A stretch of DNA of 64,000 bases from Parerythrobacter aestuarii (GCF_030140925.1 NZ_JARBWD010000001.1:1302001-1366000), one strand, 5' to 3'; positions 53,681 through 64,000 are shown, counted from the first letter of the stretch. The notes: generated by a model from the letters alone, not told the origin. A program made the numbers and translations.

Positions 53681-54682
53681 ATGGCTGCCGACGTCCATCC
53701 CTTTGCCAAGTCCGAACCGCTCGCGGCGGACAAGAGCGTCTATCTCGAGGCCTATCTCGAGCCGTTCCGGCGCTGGCTCGATCGCGACACGGTCACGGAA
53801 ATCCTCGTCAACGGGCCGGGCGAAGTGTGGATCGAGGATGCCGCGCATCCCGGGATGCAGCGGGTCGAGACGCCGGAGATCGATGACCGGCTGGTACAGC
53901 GGCTGGCCGAACAGGTCGCCCGGGTCAGCCATCAGGGCATTAACCGCGAACACCCGCTGCTGGGCGCGACGCTGCCTGACGGAGCGCGCATCCAGTTCTG
54001 CGGCCCTCCTGCCAGTCGCAGGCACTGGGTCATGGCGATCCGCCGCCATCGCCGGCTCGACCTGCCGCTCGATGCCTATGATTCCGGTCCGCTCAGTCCC
54101 CCGGCGCAGGAACGTATGCCCGATGCGCAGGCCGAGCCTATCGCGTTCCTGCGCGAAGCCATCCGCCAGCGTCGCACGATTCTGATCTCGGGCGGAACAA
54201 GCACCGGCAAGACCACATTCCTCAACGCCATGCTGGGCGAGATCCCGCGCGAGCAGCGCGTGGTGCTGGTCGAGGATACGCCCGAGCTCAAGCTGCCGGG
54301 CGAGAACGGCGTCGGCCTCGTCGCGGTGAAGGGCGAACTGGGAGAGGCCAAGGTCACCGCCAACGAACTGTTGCAGGCGGCGCTGCGCCTGCGCCCCGAC
54401 CGCATCGTGCTGGGCGAATTGCGCGGGGCGGAGAGCGTCAGCTTCCTGCGCGCCATCAACACCGGGCACCCAGGCAGCTTCTCCACCATTCACGCCAACT
54501 CGATCACCGGCGCGCTGGAACAGCTGGCGCTGATGGTGATGCAGACTGGCATCGGTCTCAGCCGCAGCGACACCATCGCCTACGCCGCCAGTGTCATCGA
54601 CATTGTCGTCCAGCTTGGGCGAGACGAGGATGGCAAGCGGGCCATAAGCGAAATCGCGATGGCCAAGGACTTGCTGGACTGA
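53681..54682 (+). CDS. virB11: VirB11 ATPase
   Basis: The 333-residue protein has the hexameric secretion ATPase layout: an N-terminal domain (TVTEILVNGPGEVWIED), Walker A GGTSTGKTT (about residues 171-179), the Asp box LVEDTPELKL, Walker B region RPDRIVLGELRGAES, and the His box GHPGSFSTIHANS. It energises the channel at the inner membrane. It ends the operon. No virD4 coupling protein follows. Confidence 0.95.
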   Translation: MAADVHPFAKSEPLAADKSVYLEAYLEPFRRWLDRDTVTEILVNGPGEVWIEDAAHPGMQRVETPEIDDRLVQRLAEQVARVSHQGINREHPLLGATLPDGARIQFCGPPASRRHWVMAIRRHRRLDLPLDAYDSGPLSPPAQERMPDAQAEPIAFLREAIRQRRTILISGGTSTGKTTFLNAMLGEIPREQRVVLVEDTPELKLPGENGVGLVAVKGELGEAKVTANELLQAALRLRPDRIVLGELRGAESVSFLRAINTGHPGSFSTIHANSITGALEQLALMVMQTGIGLSRSDTIAYAASVIDIVVQLGRDEDGKRAISEIAMAKDLLD

Positions 54683-54845
54683 CGGCACCGCCACGACAGC
54701 TTGCCCGCTAGTCCGGGCCCGTGTTGCGCCCGGAGACCGGAGAAAATCGTAGGACAATCCCACCGTCTCCCCGGCAAACTCTCAAACCCGATTGCAATTC
54801 CGCCTTCAGGGCAACAGGATCGCTCCTGAAGAATGGGAGGGGACC

Positions 54846-55154
54846 ATGGCCGATACGCCTGACAATGACAGCAACCACGCGCGCGCATACTGGCGCGCCA
54901 ACATCCGGCTGTTGCTGACGCTCATGGCGATCTGGTTTGCAGTCTCTTTCGGAGCCGGGATCCTGTTCCGGCCTTTCCTCGACCAGTTTATGCTCGGTGG
55001 TTTCCCGCTCGGCTTCTGGTTCGCGCAGCAAGGATCGATCTACGTCTTCATTGTGCTGATCTTCTATTACTCGTGGAAGATGCATCACCTCGAACAGGCG
55101 TTCGACCTCGACGATGACGACGAAGAGGCAGCGGCGATGGAGGGCGATGCGTGA
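54846..55154 (+). CDS. DUF4212, small subunit of a sodium/solute symporter
   Basis: The 102-residue protein has the DUF4212 pattern: HARAYWRANIRLLLTLMAIWFAVSFGAGI and GGFPLGFWFAQQGSIYVFIVLIFYY, two transmembrane helices, and an acidic tail. DUF4212 genes precede SSS symporters of the acetate/pyruvate kind. GGGAGGGG lies before the ATG at 54846. Its stop overlaps the symporter start as TGATG. Confidence 0.9.
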   Translation: MADTPDNDSNHARAYWRANIRLLLTLMAIWFAVSFGAGILFRPFLDQFMLGGFPLGFWFAQQGSIYVFIVLIFYYSWKMHHLEQAFDLDDDDEEAAAMEGDA

Positions 55155-56929
55155 TGGAAACGCAGACCCTTATCTACCTCTTCGTCGGGCTCAGCTTCGC
55201 GCTCTACATCGGCATCGCGATCTGGAGCCGGGCGGGTTCGACATCGGAATTCTACGTTGCTGGCGGAGGGGTCAACCCGGTCGTCAACGGCATGGCCACC
55301 GCCGCCGACTGGATGAGCGCGGCGAGTTTCCTCTCGATGGCAGGGCTGATCGCTTTCATGGGTTATGACGGCTCGGTCTATTTGATGGGCTGGACCGGCG
55401 GCTATGTGCTGCTGGCGCTGTTGCTTGCACCGTACCTGCGCAAGTTCGGACAGTTCACTGTGCCGGACTTCATCGGCACGCGGTACTATTCCAACTGGGC
55501 GCGAACTGTCGCGGTTATCTGCCTGATATTCATCAGTTTCACCTATATCGCCGGGCAGATGCGCGGGGTCGGGATTGTGTTCAGCCGGTTCCTCGACGTC
55601 GAGGTCGAACTCGGCGTGGTGATCGGCATGGCGATCGTCTTCGTCTATGCCGTGCTCGGCGGCATGAAAGGGATCACCTACACGCAGGTGGCGCAATACT
55701 GCGTGCTGATCTTCGCCTACATGGTGCCCGCGTTTTTCATCTCGATGATGGTGACTGGCAACCCGATCCCGCAGTTGGGGCTGGGCTCGACCGTCAACGA
55801 CGGGTCGGGGATGTACGTCCTGCAGAAGCTCGACCAGTCGCTGCAGATGATGGGCTTCGGGGCATACACCGCGGGGTCGAAGTCGATGATCGACGTGTTC
55901 TGCATCACCGCTGCGCTGATGGTCGGCACAGCGGGCCTGCCGCATGTGATCGTGCGCTTCTTCACGGTGCCGAAGGCCAGCGACGCGCGCCGTTCGGCAG
56001 GCTGGGCGCTGGTCTTCATTGCGCTGCTGTACACCACGGCCCCGGCGGTCGCGGCCTTTGCCCGGATCAATTTCAACGAGGCGGTGCACCAGACCGCCTA
56101 TGAGGACGCGCCTGGCTGGTTCACCAACTGGGAGGCTAACAACCTCATTGCCTGGCGTGACAAGAACGGCGACGGCAAGATGCAGATTGCCGCCGGCGAT
56201 GCCTTCGAAGGCGCGCCGGTCTTTGCCGAGGATACGGTCGGCAATTCGGGCGAGCGGCTTCTCGACAATGCTGCGACCGACAACGCCAACGAGGTCTATC
56301 TCGACCGCGACATCATGGTGCTGGCCAATCCGGAAATCGCAGCGCTGCCCGGCTGGGTGATCGCGCTGGTGGCGGCGGGCGGGCTCGCGGCGGCGCTCTC
56401 GACGGCAGCGGGACTGTTGCTGGTGATCTCGACTGCGGTGAGCCATGATTTGCTCAAGTCGACGTTCAGGCCGCAAATATCCGAAAAGGGCGAGCTGTTG
56501 GCGGCGCGTATCGCGGCGACGGCAGCGATTGTCGTGGCCGGGATCCTCGGCATCTATCCGCCCGGCTGGGTGGCACAGGTGGTGGCCTTCGCCTTTGGTC
56601 TTGCGGCAGCGAGCCTGTTCCCGGCGATCTTCATGGGAATCTTCACCAAGAGCATGAACCGTGAGGGCGCGATTGCCGGGATGGTGGCAGGTTTGGCCTT
56701 CACCTTCCTCTACATCGCCTACTTCAAGCTGTGGGAGCCCGAGGCCAACGCGGCGGAGAACTGGCTGCTGGGCATTTCGCCCGAGGGGATCGGCGTGGTC
56801 GGGATGTTGATCAACTTCGCGGTGGCGATTGCTGTGGCGAAGGTCACGGCGAAACCGCCCGCTGAGGTGGATGCACTCGTCGAGAGTATCCGCGTCCCGA
56901 GAGGGGCGGGGACGGCTCGATCCCACTGA
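55154..56929 (+). CDS. Sodium:solute symporter, acetate permease (ActP-like)
   Basis: The 591-residue protein has the SSS family signature GSTSEFYVAGGGVNPVVNGMATAADWMSAASFLS and HVIVRFFTVPKASDARRSAGWALVF, typical of VC_2705/ActP-like symporters, and about 13 helices. A hydrophilic insertion at residues about 310-400 (IAWRDKNGDGKMQIAAGD) resembles an EF-hand-like Ca loop. Together with the DUF4212 subunit and the convergent acs gene it fits acetate uptake and activation. A GTG one codon earlier is an alternative start. Confidence 0.92.
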   Translation: METQTLIYLFVGLSFALYIGIAIWSRAGSTSEFYVAGGGVNPVVNGMATAADWMSAASFLSMAGLIAFMGYDGSVYLMGWTGGYVLLALLLAPYLRKFGQFTVPDFIGTRYYSNWARTVAVICLIFISFTYIAGQMRGVGIVFSRFLDVEVELGVVIGMAIVFVYAVLGGMKGITYTQVAQYCVLIFAYMVPAFFISMMVTGNPIPQLGLGSTVNDGSGMYVLQKLDQSLQMMGFGAYTAGSKSMIDVFCITAALMVGTAGLPHVIVRFFTVPKASDARRSAGWALVFIALLYTTAPAVAAFARINFNEAVHQTAYEDAPGWFTNWEANNLIAWRDKNGDGKMQIAAGDAFEGAPVFAEDTVGNSGERLLDNAATDNANEVYLDRDIMVLANPEIAALPGWVIALVAAGGLAAALSTAAGLLLVISTAVSHDLLKSTFRPQISEKGELLAARIAATAAIVVAGILGIYPPGWVAQVVAFAFGLAAASLFPAIFMGIFTKSMNREGAIAGMVAGLAFTFLYIAYFKLWEPEANAAENWLLGISPEGIGVVGMLINFAVAIAVAKVTAKPPAEVDALVESIRVPRGAGTARSH

Positions 56930-56956
56930 GTTCCAGCTGATGAGGTCTACTCCATT

Positions 56957-57047
56957 CGTCATGCTGAACTTGTTTCAGCATCCCTCTCTCAACCTGTACC
57001 GACATCGGCAGAGGCGAATTGGATCCTGAAACAAGTTCAGGATGACG
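56957..57047. repeat. 91-bp palindromic repeat between actP-like gene and acs
   Basis: The arms at 56957-56983 and 57021-57047 (27 bp, matching at 25 positions; left arm begins CGTCATGCTGAACTTGTTTC) flank a 37-bp centre. Both arms end in CGTCAT/ATGACG, as does the repeat inside truB, but the arm sequence differs, so it is a second repeat family. It lies between convergent genes and its long hairpin could end both transcripts. Confidence 0.85.
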
Positions 57048-57070
57048 GGATTTTCAGGTCGGGAGTGGTG

Positions 57071-59020
<1,950 letters not shown>

Positions 59021-59267
59021 GGTTTCCTCTCCAGATGCCGTGTCTGGCTGCCAGCCATAGGACAATTCGGGGGGCTGTCGATAGGGTCAAGTCATGCCAC
59101 GCGGCCAGGCCGGGCAGGCAAGAGGCTTGCATCATGTGTGCACTGCACCAATCTAGCCATCAGGCCCCCTTGTGCCCCTGCTCGACAGGCCCGGATAATG
59201 CCGCTAACGAGCGCCGACCAAGGGCGGCTGACGAAGCCGACCAACCACTTAGAAAACGTACCGAGAC

Positions 59268-61088
59268 ATGACCGATACATTGATGACACGCGAACTGACG
59301 ACTGCCGAACTGCGCTCGAAGTATCTCGAGTTCTTCCGCGCGCGCGGCCACGCGGTCATTCCCAGTGCCTCGCTGGTGCCCGATGGAGACGGTTCGGTCC
59401 TGTTCACTACCGCAGGCATGCACCCGCTGGTGCCCTATCTGATGGGCGCGCCGCACCCGGCTGGCACGCGGTTGGCCGATAGCCAGAAGTGCGTGCGCAC
59501 CAACGACATCGAGGAAGTTGGCGACCTTACTCACCTGACCTTCTTTGAAATGCTCGGCAACTGGTCGCTGGGCGACTACGGCAAGAAGGAATCGATTGGC
59601 TGGAGCTACGAGTTCCTGACCGGTGAAGAGCACCTCGGCATTTCGAAAGACCTGATCTGGGTCACGGTGTTCGAAGGCGAAGACGGCGTCCCCCGCGATG
59701 AGGAAGCCGCCGACATCTGGCGCTCGCTCGGCTTCCCGGATGACCGCATCATCTTCCTCGGCCGTGAACACAACTGGTGGGCGGCTGGCCCCGAGGGCCC
59801 GTGCGGACCTGACACCGAGATATTCATCGACCGGACGCAGACGCCATGCGCTGAAGGGGCCGACAAGTGCCTGCCCGGCGTATGCGATTGCGGCCGCTGG
59901 TTCGAAGTGTGGAACAATGTCTTCATGTCCTACAACAAGCAGGGCGAGGACTTGCTCGACCTGCCGCGCAAGAACATCGATACCGGCATGGGGATGGAGC
60001 GCACGCTGGCGGTCCTGAACGGTGTCGAGAGCGTCTACGAGACCAGCTCGCTCAAGCTGATTGTCGATCGCATGATCGCGCTTTCGGGCAAGGCCCGAGA
60101 CGAAGTCTATGGCGATGAGCGACTGCTCAAGGCTGTGCGCGTGCTGTCGGACCACCTGCGCACCGCGACCTTCATGATCGGCGACGAAATGAGCGTGCGC
60201 CCGTCGAACACAGGGCAGGGCTATGTCCTGCGCCGCATCATTCGCCGCGCTGTGCGTTATTGCGACGTTCTGGGCGTCGAGCCGGCTGACTGGGTCGAAG
60301 CGGCCAACCTGGTGATCGACGACTATGGCGATCACTACGAAGAGCTGGTCAAGGCCCGCGAAACCATCCTCGCCGAGCTGGGCGGTGAGAAGGATCGCTT
60401 CTCCGCCACGCTCGCCAAGGGCACCAAGATGCTCGAAAAGGAAATCGAGCGGCTGAACGCGGAAGGGAAGACTGTCCTCGAAGGCGATGTCGGCTTCCGC
60501 CTCTACGACACCTATGGCTTCCCGGTGGAATTCACCGTGGAACTGCTGGAAGAGGCCGGCCTTGCGCTCGACATGGATCGCTTCGAAGCGGCCTTTGCCG
60601 AGCACCAGGAAAAGTCCAAGTCGGAAGCGGCCAAGAGCGGGCTGGCCGACGACAGCGAGGAAAGCGTGCGCTATCACACCGCCACGCACCTGCTGCATTC
60701 GGCCTTGCGCAAGGTGCTGGGCGATCATGTCCACCAGCGCGGTTCCAACATCAATCGCGACCGTATGCGCTTCGACTTCAACTTCGAACGCGCCATGACG
60801 AAGGAAGAAGTCGCCGAGACCGAAGCGCTGGTCCAGAAGTGGATCGACGAGGACATCCCGGTCGAGACCGAGGTTGTGACCGTCGAGCAGGCGCGCGAAA
60901 AGGGCGCTATCGGCTTGTTCAACGACAAGTATGGCGGCGAAGTATCGATCTACCAGATCGGCGATGCTTCGCTGGAGTTCTGCGGCGGCCCGCACGTCAA
61001 GCGCACGAGCGAGATCGGCACCTTCAAGATCAAGAAGGAACAGTCGTCTTCGGCTGGTGTCCGCCGCATCCGCGCGTTGATTTCCTGA
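59268..61088 (+). CDS. alaS: Short alanyl-tRNA synthetase lacking the C-terminal domain
   Basis: The 606-residue protein is complete in itself but about 270 residues shorter than standard bacterial AlaRS. It has the class II aminoacylation domain (VLFTTAGMHPLVPYL, HLTFFEMLGNWSLGDY, VDTGMGMERT-like IDTGMGMERTLAVLN) and the editing domain (HTATHLLHSALRKVLG, later EFCGGPHV). A Cys-rich insert (CAEGADKCLPGVCDCGRWFE) sits between the motifs. It ends at AGVRRIRALIS, before the usual linker and C-Ala domain. The pattern resembles AlaRS from candidate-phyla bacteria. Confidence 0.85.
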   Translation: MTDTLMTRELTTAELRSKYLEFFRARGHAVIPSASLVPDGDGSVLFTTAGMHPLVPYLMGAPHPAGTRLADSQKCVRTNDIEEVGDLTHLTFFEMLGNWSLGDYGKKESIGWSYEFLTGEEHLGISKDLIWVTVFEGEDGVPRDEEAADIWRSLGFPDDRIIFLGREHNWWAAGPEGPCGPDTEIFIDRTQTPCAEGADKCLPGVCDCGRWFEVWNNVFMSYNKQGEDLLDLPRKNIDTGMGMERTLAVLNGVESVYETSSLKLIVDRMIALSGKARDEVYGDERLLKAVRVLSDHLRTATFMIGDEMSVRPSNTGQGYVLRRIIRRAVRYCDVLGVEPADWVEAANLVIDDYGDHYEELVKARETILAELGGEKDRFSATLAKGTKMLEKEIERLNAEGKTVLEGDVGFRLYDTYGFPVEFTVELLEEAGLALDMDRFEAAFAEHQEKSKSEAAKSGLADDSEESVRYHTATHLLHSALRKVLGDHVHQRGSNINRDRMRFDFNFERAMTKEEVAETEALVQKWIDEDIPVETEVVTVEQAREKGAIGLFNDKYGGEVSIYQIGDASLEFCGGPHVKRTSEIGTFKIKKEQSSSAGVRRIRALIS

Positions 61089-61156
61089 CGGAATTTTCCG
61101 CTCCCTTGCCGATGCGCAAGATTATGTGACATACCTGCCTCCGACAGGAGGGCAGG

Positions 61157-61543
61157 ATGGCTGGATTTGTTGTCCGCACGGGAATGATCGGTGCCGGTTT
61201 GCTGGGTGCAGCCGTCGCCATGGTACCGCTGCAGGCGGAAACTCTCGAAGAGCTGGATGCGATTTCGGATATCTCGGCCAATGAAGAGGCCGGGATCCAG
61301 GCTGCGCGCGACCAGGCGGATCGAGGCGAATTGCTTGACGCGCTCGCCACGCTTGAGCGGGTGCTGGCGGAGTATCCCAAGTCACGCGAGGCGCGACTGA
61401 TCCATGCCATATATCTGTGTCGGATCGACGATGTGCAGGGCGGGCTTGTCGAGATCGGCAAGCTGAAGACAAAGGACTATGGTAAGGACTTGCTCGCTGA
61501 GGCGCGGGCGATGTGCCGCCAGGGGCAAGGAGGCGCGTCGTGA
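61157..61543 (+). CDS. Small exported TPR-like protein
   Basis: The 128-residue protein has a signal peptide (ending LQAET, about residue 28) and helices RDQADRGELLDALATLERVLAEYPKSREARLIHAIYL, which fit two TPR-like hairpins. GGAGGG precedes the ATG. It overlaps the FecR-domain gene as GTGA, so both are made together and probably interact in the periplasm. Similar TPR genes accompany FecR/CHASE2 clusters in proteobacteria, to my knowledge. Confidence 0.82.
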   Translation: MAGFVVRTGMIGAGLLGAAVAMVPLQAETLEELDAISDISANEEAGIQAARDQADRGELLDALATLERVLAEYPKSREARLIHAIYLCRIDDVQGGLVEIGKLKTKDYGKDLLAEARAMCRQGQGGAS

Positions 61544-62499
61544 GCTACCGTACTCCCAGAGCCATCGTCGCTGCCCTGTGCAGTACAGCGCTTGTCGTGT
61601 CGCCGGTCGCTACCAACCCTGCATGGGCCCAGCGGACCGAAGTGGGCAATGCCGCAACCGTCGTTGGCAGCGTGACCATGAGGGTCGACGGCAAGGGCAA
61701 GGATCGCAAGGTCCAGCGCAAGAACCGTATCGCCTGGGGCGATATCATCAGCACCGGCAAGAAATCGCAGCTGCAGATCCTCTTGCTCGACCGCTCGAGC
61801 TTCGGGGTAGGGGCGCGAACTCAGTTGCGGATCGACCGATATGTCTACGATCCGAATGAAGAGCGCTCATTTGTCTCGACGCTCATCAAAGGCGCGCTGC
61901 GCTTCTTCTCCGGGCGACAGGACGGGCAGAAATCAGGCGAAGTGAATACACCGGCTGGGCGGATCGGGATTCGCGGTACTGCGGTTGACATGCTCGTGGG
62001 CAAGCGAGCCATGGAGATCGCCGAAGCGCAAGACTTTGCCCGCAATGTCGATAGCGACAAGGATGAAGCGACGTTCGTCGTGCTGCGGGGACCAGGCGCC
62101 AATACCGAAGGCGGACTGACCCCTGGAGTAGTCGACGTAGAAGGTGCCGGGGTCGTGGTAACCCTCGATAGCCCGGGGCTCGCGGCCTATATCCCGCGCG
62201 CGGGTGCTGCACCGATCGGTCCTTTCCGCATTTCCGACAGCGGCCTTGCCGACGTGCAGGATGAACTGGCACCGGAGGTGGCCCGCGCTGCCGAAGGGGG
62301 TAGCTTCCTTGAGAAGCTCATTCCTTTCGCGATCGGTGCCATTACGCTGGGGGCAATTCTGAGCGGGCGTGACAACGACCAGCGGCAGCCAACCAACCAG
62401 CGGCCCAATCCGGATATCCAGGACAGTTCGCAGCCACCGCAGCAACGGCAACCGCAGCCAAAACCGACCTCCAGTCCCAATGATCCGGGCGGCGGCTAA
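61540..62499 (+). CDS. Exported FecR-domain protein
   Basis: The 319-residue protein starts at a GTG overlapping the upstream stop. It has a signal peptide (ending AWAQ, about residue 31) and the FecR-type fold: GSVTMRVDGKGKDRKVQRKNRIAWGDIISTGKKSQLQILLLDRSSFGVGARTQLRID and VNTPAGRIGIRGTAVDM. A hydrophobic stretch (FAIGAITLGAILSG) and a Gln/Pro-rich tail close it. It is not linked to a FecI sigma factor. It converges with the CHASE2 cyclase, six bases apart. Confidence 0.87.
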   Translation: MSYRTPRAIVAALCSTALVVSPVATNPAWAQRTEVGNAATVVGSVTMRVDGKGKDRKVQRKNRIAWGDIISTGKKSQLQILLLDRSSFGVGARTQLRIDRYVYDPNEERSFVSTLIKGALRFFSGRQDGQKSGEVNTPAGRIGIRGTAVDMLVGKRAMEIAEAQDFARNVDSDKDEATFVVLRGPGANTEGGLTPGVVDVEGAGVVVTLDSPGLAAYIPRAGAAPIGPFRISDSGLADVQDELAPEVARAAEGGSFLEKLIPFAIGAITLGAILSGRDNDQRQPTNQRPNPDIQDSSQPPQQRQPQPKPTSSPNDPGGG

Positions 62500-62505
62500 C
62501 CGATC

Positions 62506-64000
62506 CTATTTCTCGGTTGCGACATAGACGCCGTCCCAATCGGAGGAAGGCGGAGTAGCTTGCATCCCGGCGATACGGCTCTTGAACAATGCGGCTAGCT
62601 TGGGAATGCCAGCATCGGCATAGAGACTCGCCTGTTCGCGTAGCAGCTGGACAGCTTGGTCCCATTGCCGTGTGCGATACGCCTCGAACATTGCCGTATG
62701 CGCCTCGACCAGCTGTTGGAACGAAGCGGTTGCGGCCGCGTTCTCGTCACCCAGTAGTGCGAAGATTTGCTCATTGCCCGCGCGCCCGACGACGCGGACC
62801 CGATCGATCGGGAACATGGCAAAGCCGTCGAGTTCAGCTGCCAATTGTTCACCCACGATGATCGGTACGCCATATTGCTTGGTCAGCCCTTCAAGCCGCG
62901 ACGCGACATTCACTGTGTCGCCGATCAATGAGTAGGACAGGCGTTGTTCGGAACCCATGTTGCCGACGCAACACAAGCCTGAATTGAGTCCGATGCCGAT
63001 GCTGACATGGTCAGGCCACACGCTTCCTTCGACCCTCGGAGCCTCACGGTTCAGAATCTCGAGCTTCGCCACCATCGCCAGTGCTGCCCGCGCGGCATTG
63101 CGATGATGATCGGGATCGTCGAGCGGGGCGTTCCAGAAGGCGAGGATCGCATCGCCGATATACTTGTCGAGCGTCGCTTTGTGAGCGAGCAATATGTCGC
63201 TCATTGGGGTCAGGAAGCGGATCAGGAAGCCGATCACCTGCTGCGGCGTGTACTGCTCGGAAATACGCGAAAAGCCACGAATGTCGCACATCAGCACGGT
63301 CATTTCGCGTTCCTCGCCGCCCAGTTCGAGTTTGCCCGGATCATCGGCAATCTGGCGCACGAGTTCGGGCGACAGGTAGCGATCGAATGCCGAGTGAATG
63401 TAGCTACGCTGACGCTCTTCGCGGTAGTACACTGCGACGGTCTGCACAGTGTAGACCAGCAATAGCGCTAGTATGGGGTAGGTCGGATCGAACAGGTAGC
63501 GTAGCTGGGTGAAACCGAGCCAGCTGCCTGCCAGCACCACCGCAATTCCGCCAGCCGCAGCCAGTGCTCCCATCACTGCGCCAAGGCGCGGGAGCAACAG
63601 GGCAAATCCGATCCCGAGAACGAGGACTAGCAGCAGTTCGAGCCCGAACGCCCAGTCCGGCCGTTCGAGGAAATGGCCGGAGAGGATCTGGTCCATCGCA
63701 GCTGCATGGACCGTGACCCCGGCAATCCTCTCGCTCAAGGGAGTTGAAACGAGGTCCTGCAACCCCGCCGCGCTGCCTCCGACGATGACGATCTTGCCCC
63801 TGACCGAGGCCGCCAGTTCCGCATAACCGAGCTGACCACCGATGATCGACCACGCGGGCAAGGCTGGCTGGGATCGCGCGGCAGGGAAGTGGACCCACAT
63901 CTCGCCCGCATCGTTGACGGGGATCTCGATGTCACCGAGCCTCACCGCGACTGCTGCAGAATCGCCTGGTGTGGCTTCGCCGCTTCCATCGCTGGCAAGG
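62506..64000 (-). CDS. CHASE2-domain adenylate/guanylate cyclase, N-terminus outside
   Basis: The frame is open to the right edge, so the start lies beyond. The visible 497 residues hold the end of a periplasmic CHASE2 domain (RGKIVIVGGSAAGLQDLVSTPLSERIAGVTVHAAAMDQIL), three transmembrane helices (about visible residues 110-185), and a class III cyclase domain (MTVLMCDIRGFSRISEQ with the metal Asp, KYIGDAILAFWNAP, and IGDTVNVASRLEGLTK). It makes cAMP or cGMP in response to a periplasmic signal. The C-terminal tail includes a TPR-like helical segment. Confidence 0.92.
   Translation of the reverse strand, partial: LASDGSGEATPGDSAAVAVRLGDIEIPVNDAGEMWVHFPAARSQPALPAWSIIGGQLGYAELAASVRGKIVIVGGSAAGLQDLVSTPLSERIAGVTVHAAAMDQILSGHFLERPDWAFGLELLLVLVLGIGFALLLPRLGAVMGALAAAGGIAVVLAGSWLGFTQLRYLFDPTYPILALLLVYTVQTVAVYYREERQRSYIHSAFDRYLSPELVRQIADDPGKLELGGEEREMTVLMCDIRGFSRISEQYTPQQVIGFLIRFLTPMSDILLAHKATLDKYIGDAILAFWNAPLDDPDHHRNAARAALAMVAKLEILNREAPRVEGSVWPDHVSIGIGLNSGLCCVGNMGSEQRLSYSLIGDTVNVASRLEGLTKQYGVPIIVGEQLAAELDGFAMFPIDRVRVVGRAGNEQIFALLGDENAAATASFQQLVEAHTAMFEAYRTRQWDQAVQLLREQASLYADAGIPKLAALFKSRIAGMQATPPSSDWDGVYVATEK

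Noticed and set aside
54683..54845. Possible virB7 or virD4 remnant after virB11
   Set aside because: The 163 bp hold no lipobox-containing frame and no ATPase motif.
55085..56962. Minus-strand open frame of about 620 codons opposite the ActP-like symporter
   Set aside because: The translation is a His/Arg/Asp-rich low-complexity string typical of antisense to membrane-protein codons.
59160..60995. Minus-strand open frame opposite alaS
   Set aside because: It mirrors a conserved synthetase and has no family resemblance.
59268..61088. alaS as a frameshifted pseudogene
   Set aside because: The frame ends exactly at a domain border, the catalytic and editing motifs are intact, and the next 68 bp show no continuation of an AlaRS C-terminal domain before another gene starts.

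Overview
The window reads as chromosome of a GC-rich alphaproteobacterium of the order Sphingomonadales, most likely an Erythrobacteraceae member. The reasons are a TonB-dependent receptor, a CrtZ carotenoid hydroxylase, a GcrA cell-cycle regulator, the F1-ATPase zeta inhibitor (DUF1476) beside BolA and a CGFS glutaredoxin, long YlxR, sphingomonad-type palindromic repeats, and dense codon-overlapping operons. No insertion sequence, prophage, rRNA or CRISPR array was seen.

Layout. 1-8.8 kb: the end of a TonB receptor, a queuosine-precursor transporter, tRNA-Arg(TCT) followed by a 20-bp copy of its 3' end, a NUDIX hydrolase, a zeta/BolA/Grx4 group, leuC - small membrane ORF - leuD - quinone reductase, a thioesterase and crtZ. 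8.8-15 kb: DUF454, sufE, and a phage-shock (psp) operon with an excellent sigma-54 promoter and divergent pspF. The operon carries pspA, pspB and pspC plus eight further small membrane proteins that repeat the PspB-like coiled-coil motif; this is the most novel structure in the window. 15-20 kb: an exported protein, an ArsR/ArsI organoarsenical module, an SRAP protein, an orphan AMIN-secretin and an exported metzincin-like protein with a substituted zinc motif. 20-27 kb: rimP-nusA-ylxR-infB-(PaaI, DUF1697)-rbfA. 27-35 kb: enoyl-CoA hydratase, YceI, tdk, an M50 protease, and a glpD-galT-galK operon divergent from a sodium/sugar symporter. 35-39 kb: truB (carrying an in-frame palindromic repeat), rpsO, pnp. 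39-46.4 kb: a SpeE-like protein, a helical-repeat exported protein plus DUF3142 lipoprotein, DUF481, DUF1993, gcrA, an ABC-2 permease, hspQ. 46.5-54.7 kb: tRNA-Ser(CGA) and a minimal VirB type IV secretion operon (B1, B2, B3, B4, B6, B9, B10, B11). 54.8-59 kb: DUF4212/SSS symporter and acs facing each other across a palindromic repeat. 59.2-64 kb: a short alanyl-tRNA synthetase without the C-terminal domain, a TPR-like exported protein, a FecR-domain protein and a CHASE2 adenylate cyclase cut by the right edge.

Most genes are housekeeping and act in recognisable units: ribosome assembly and initiation (rimP to pnp), leucine biosynthesis, acetate uptake and activation, galactose plus glycerol-3-phosphate catabolism, envelope stress, and secretion. 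The points most worth follow-up are the expanded psp array, the short AlaRS, the repeat inside truB, the likely AUA start of galK, and the reduced VirB system. All family assignments come from reading motifs by eye; no database search was run.
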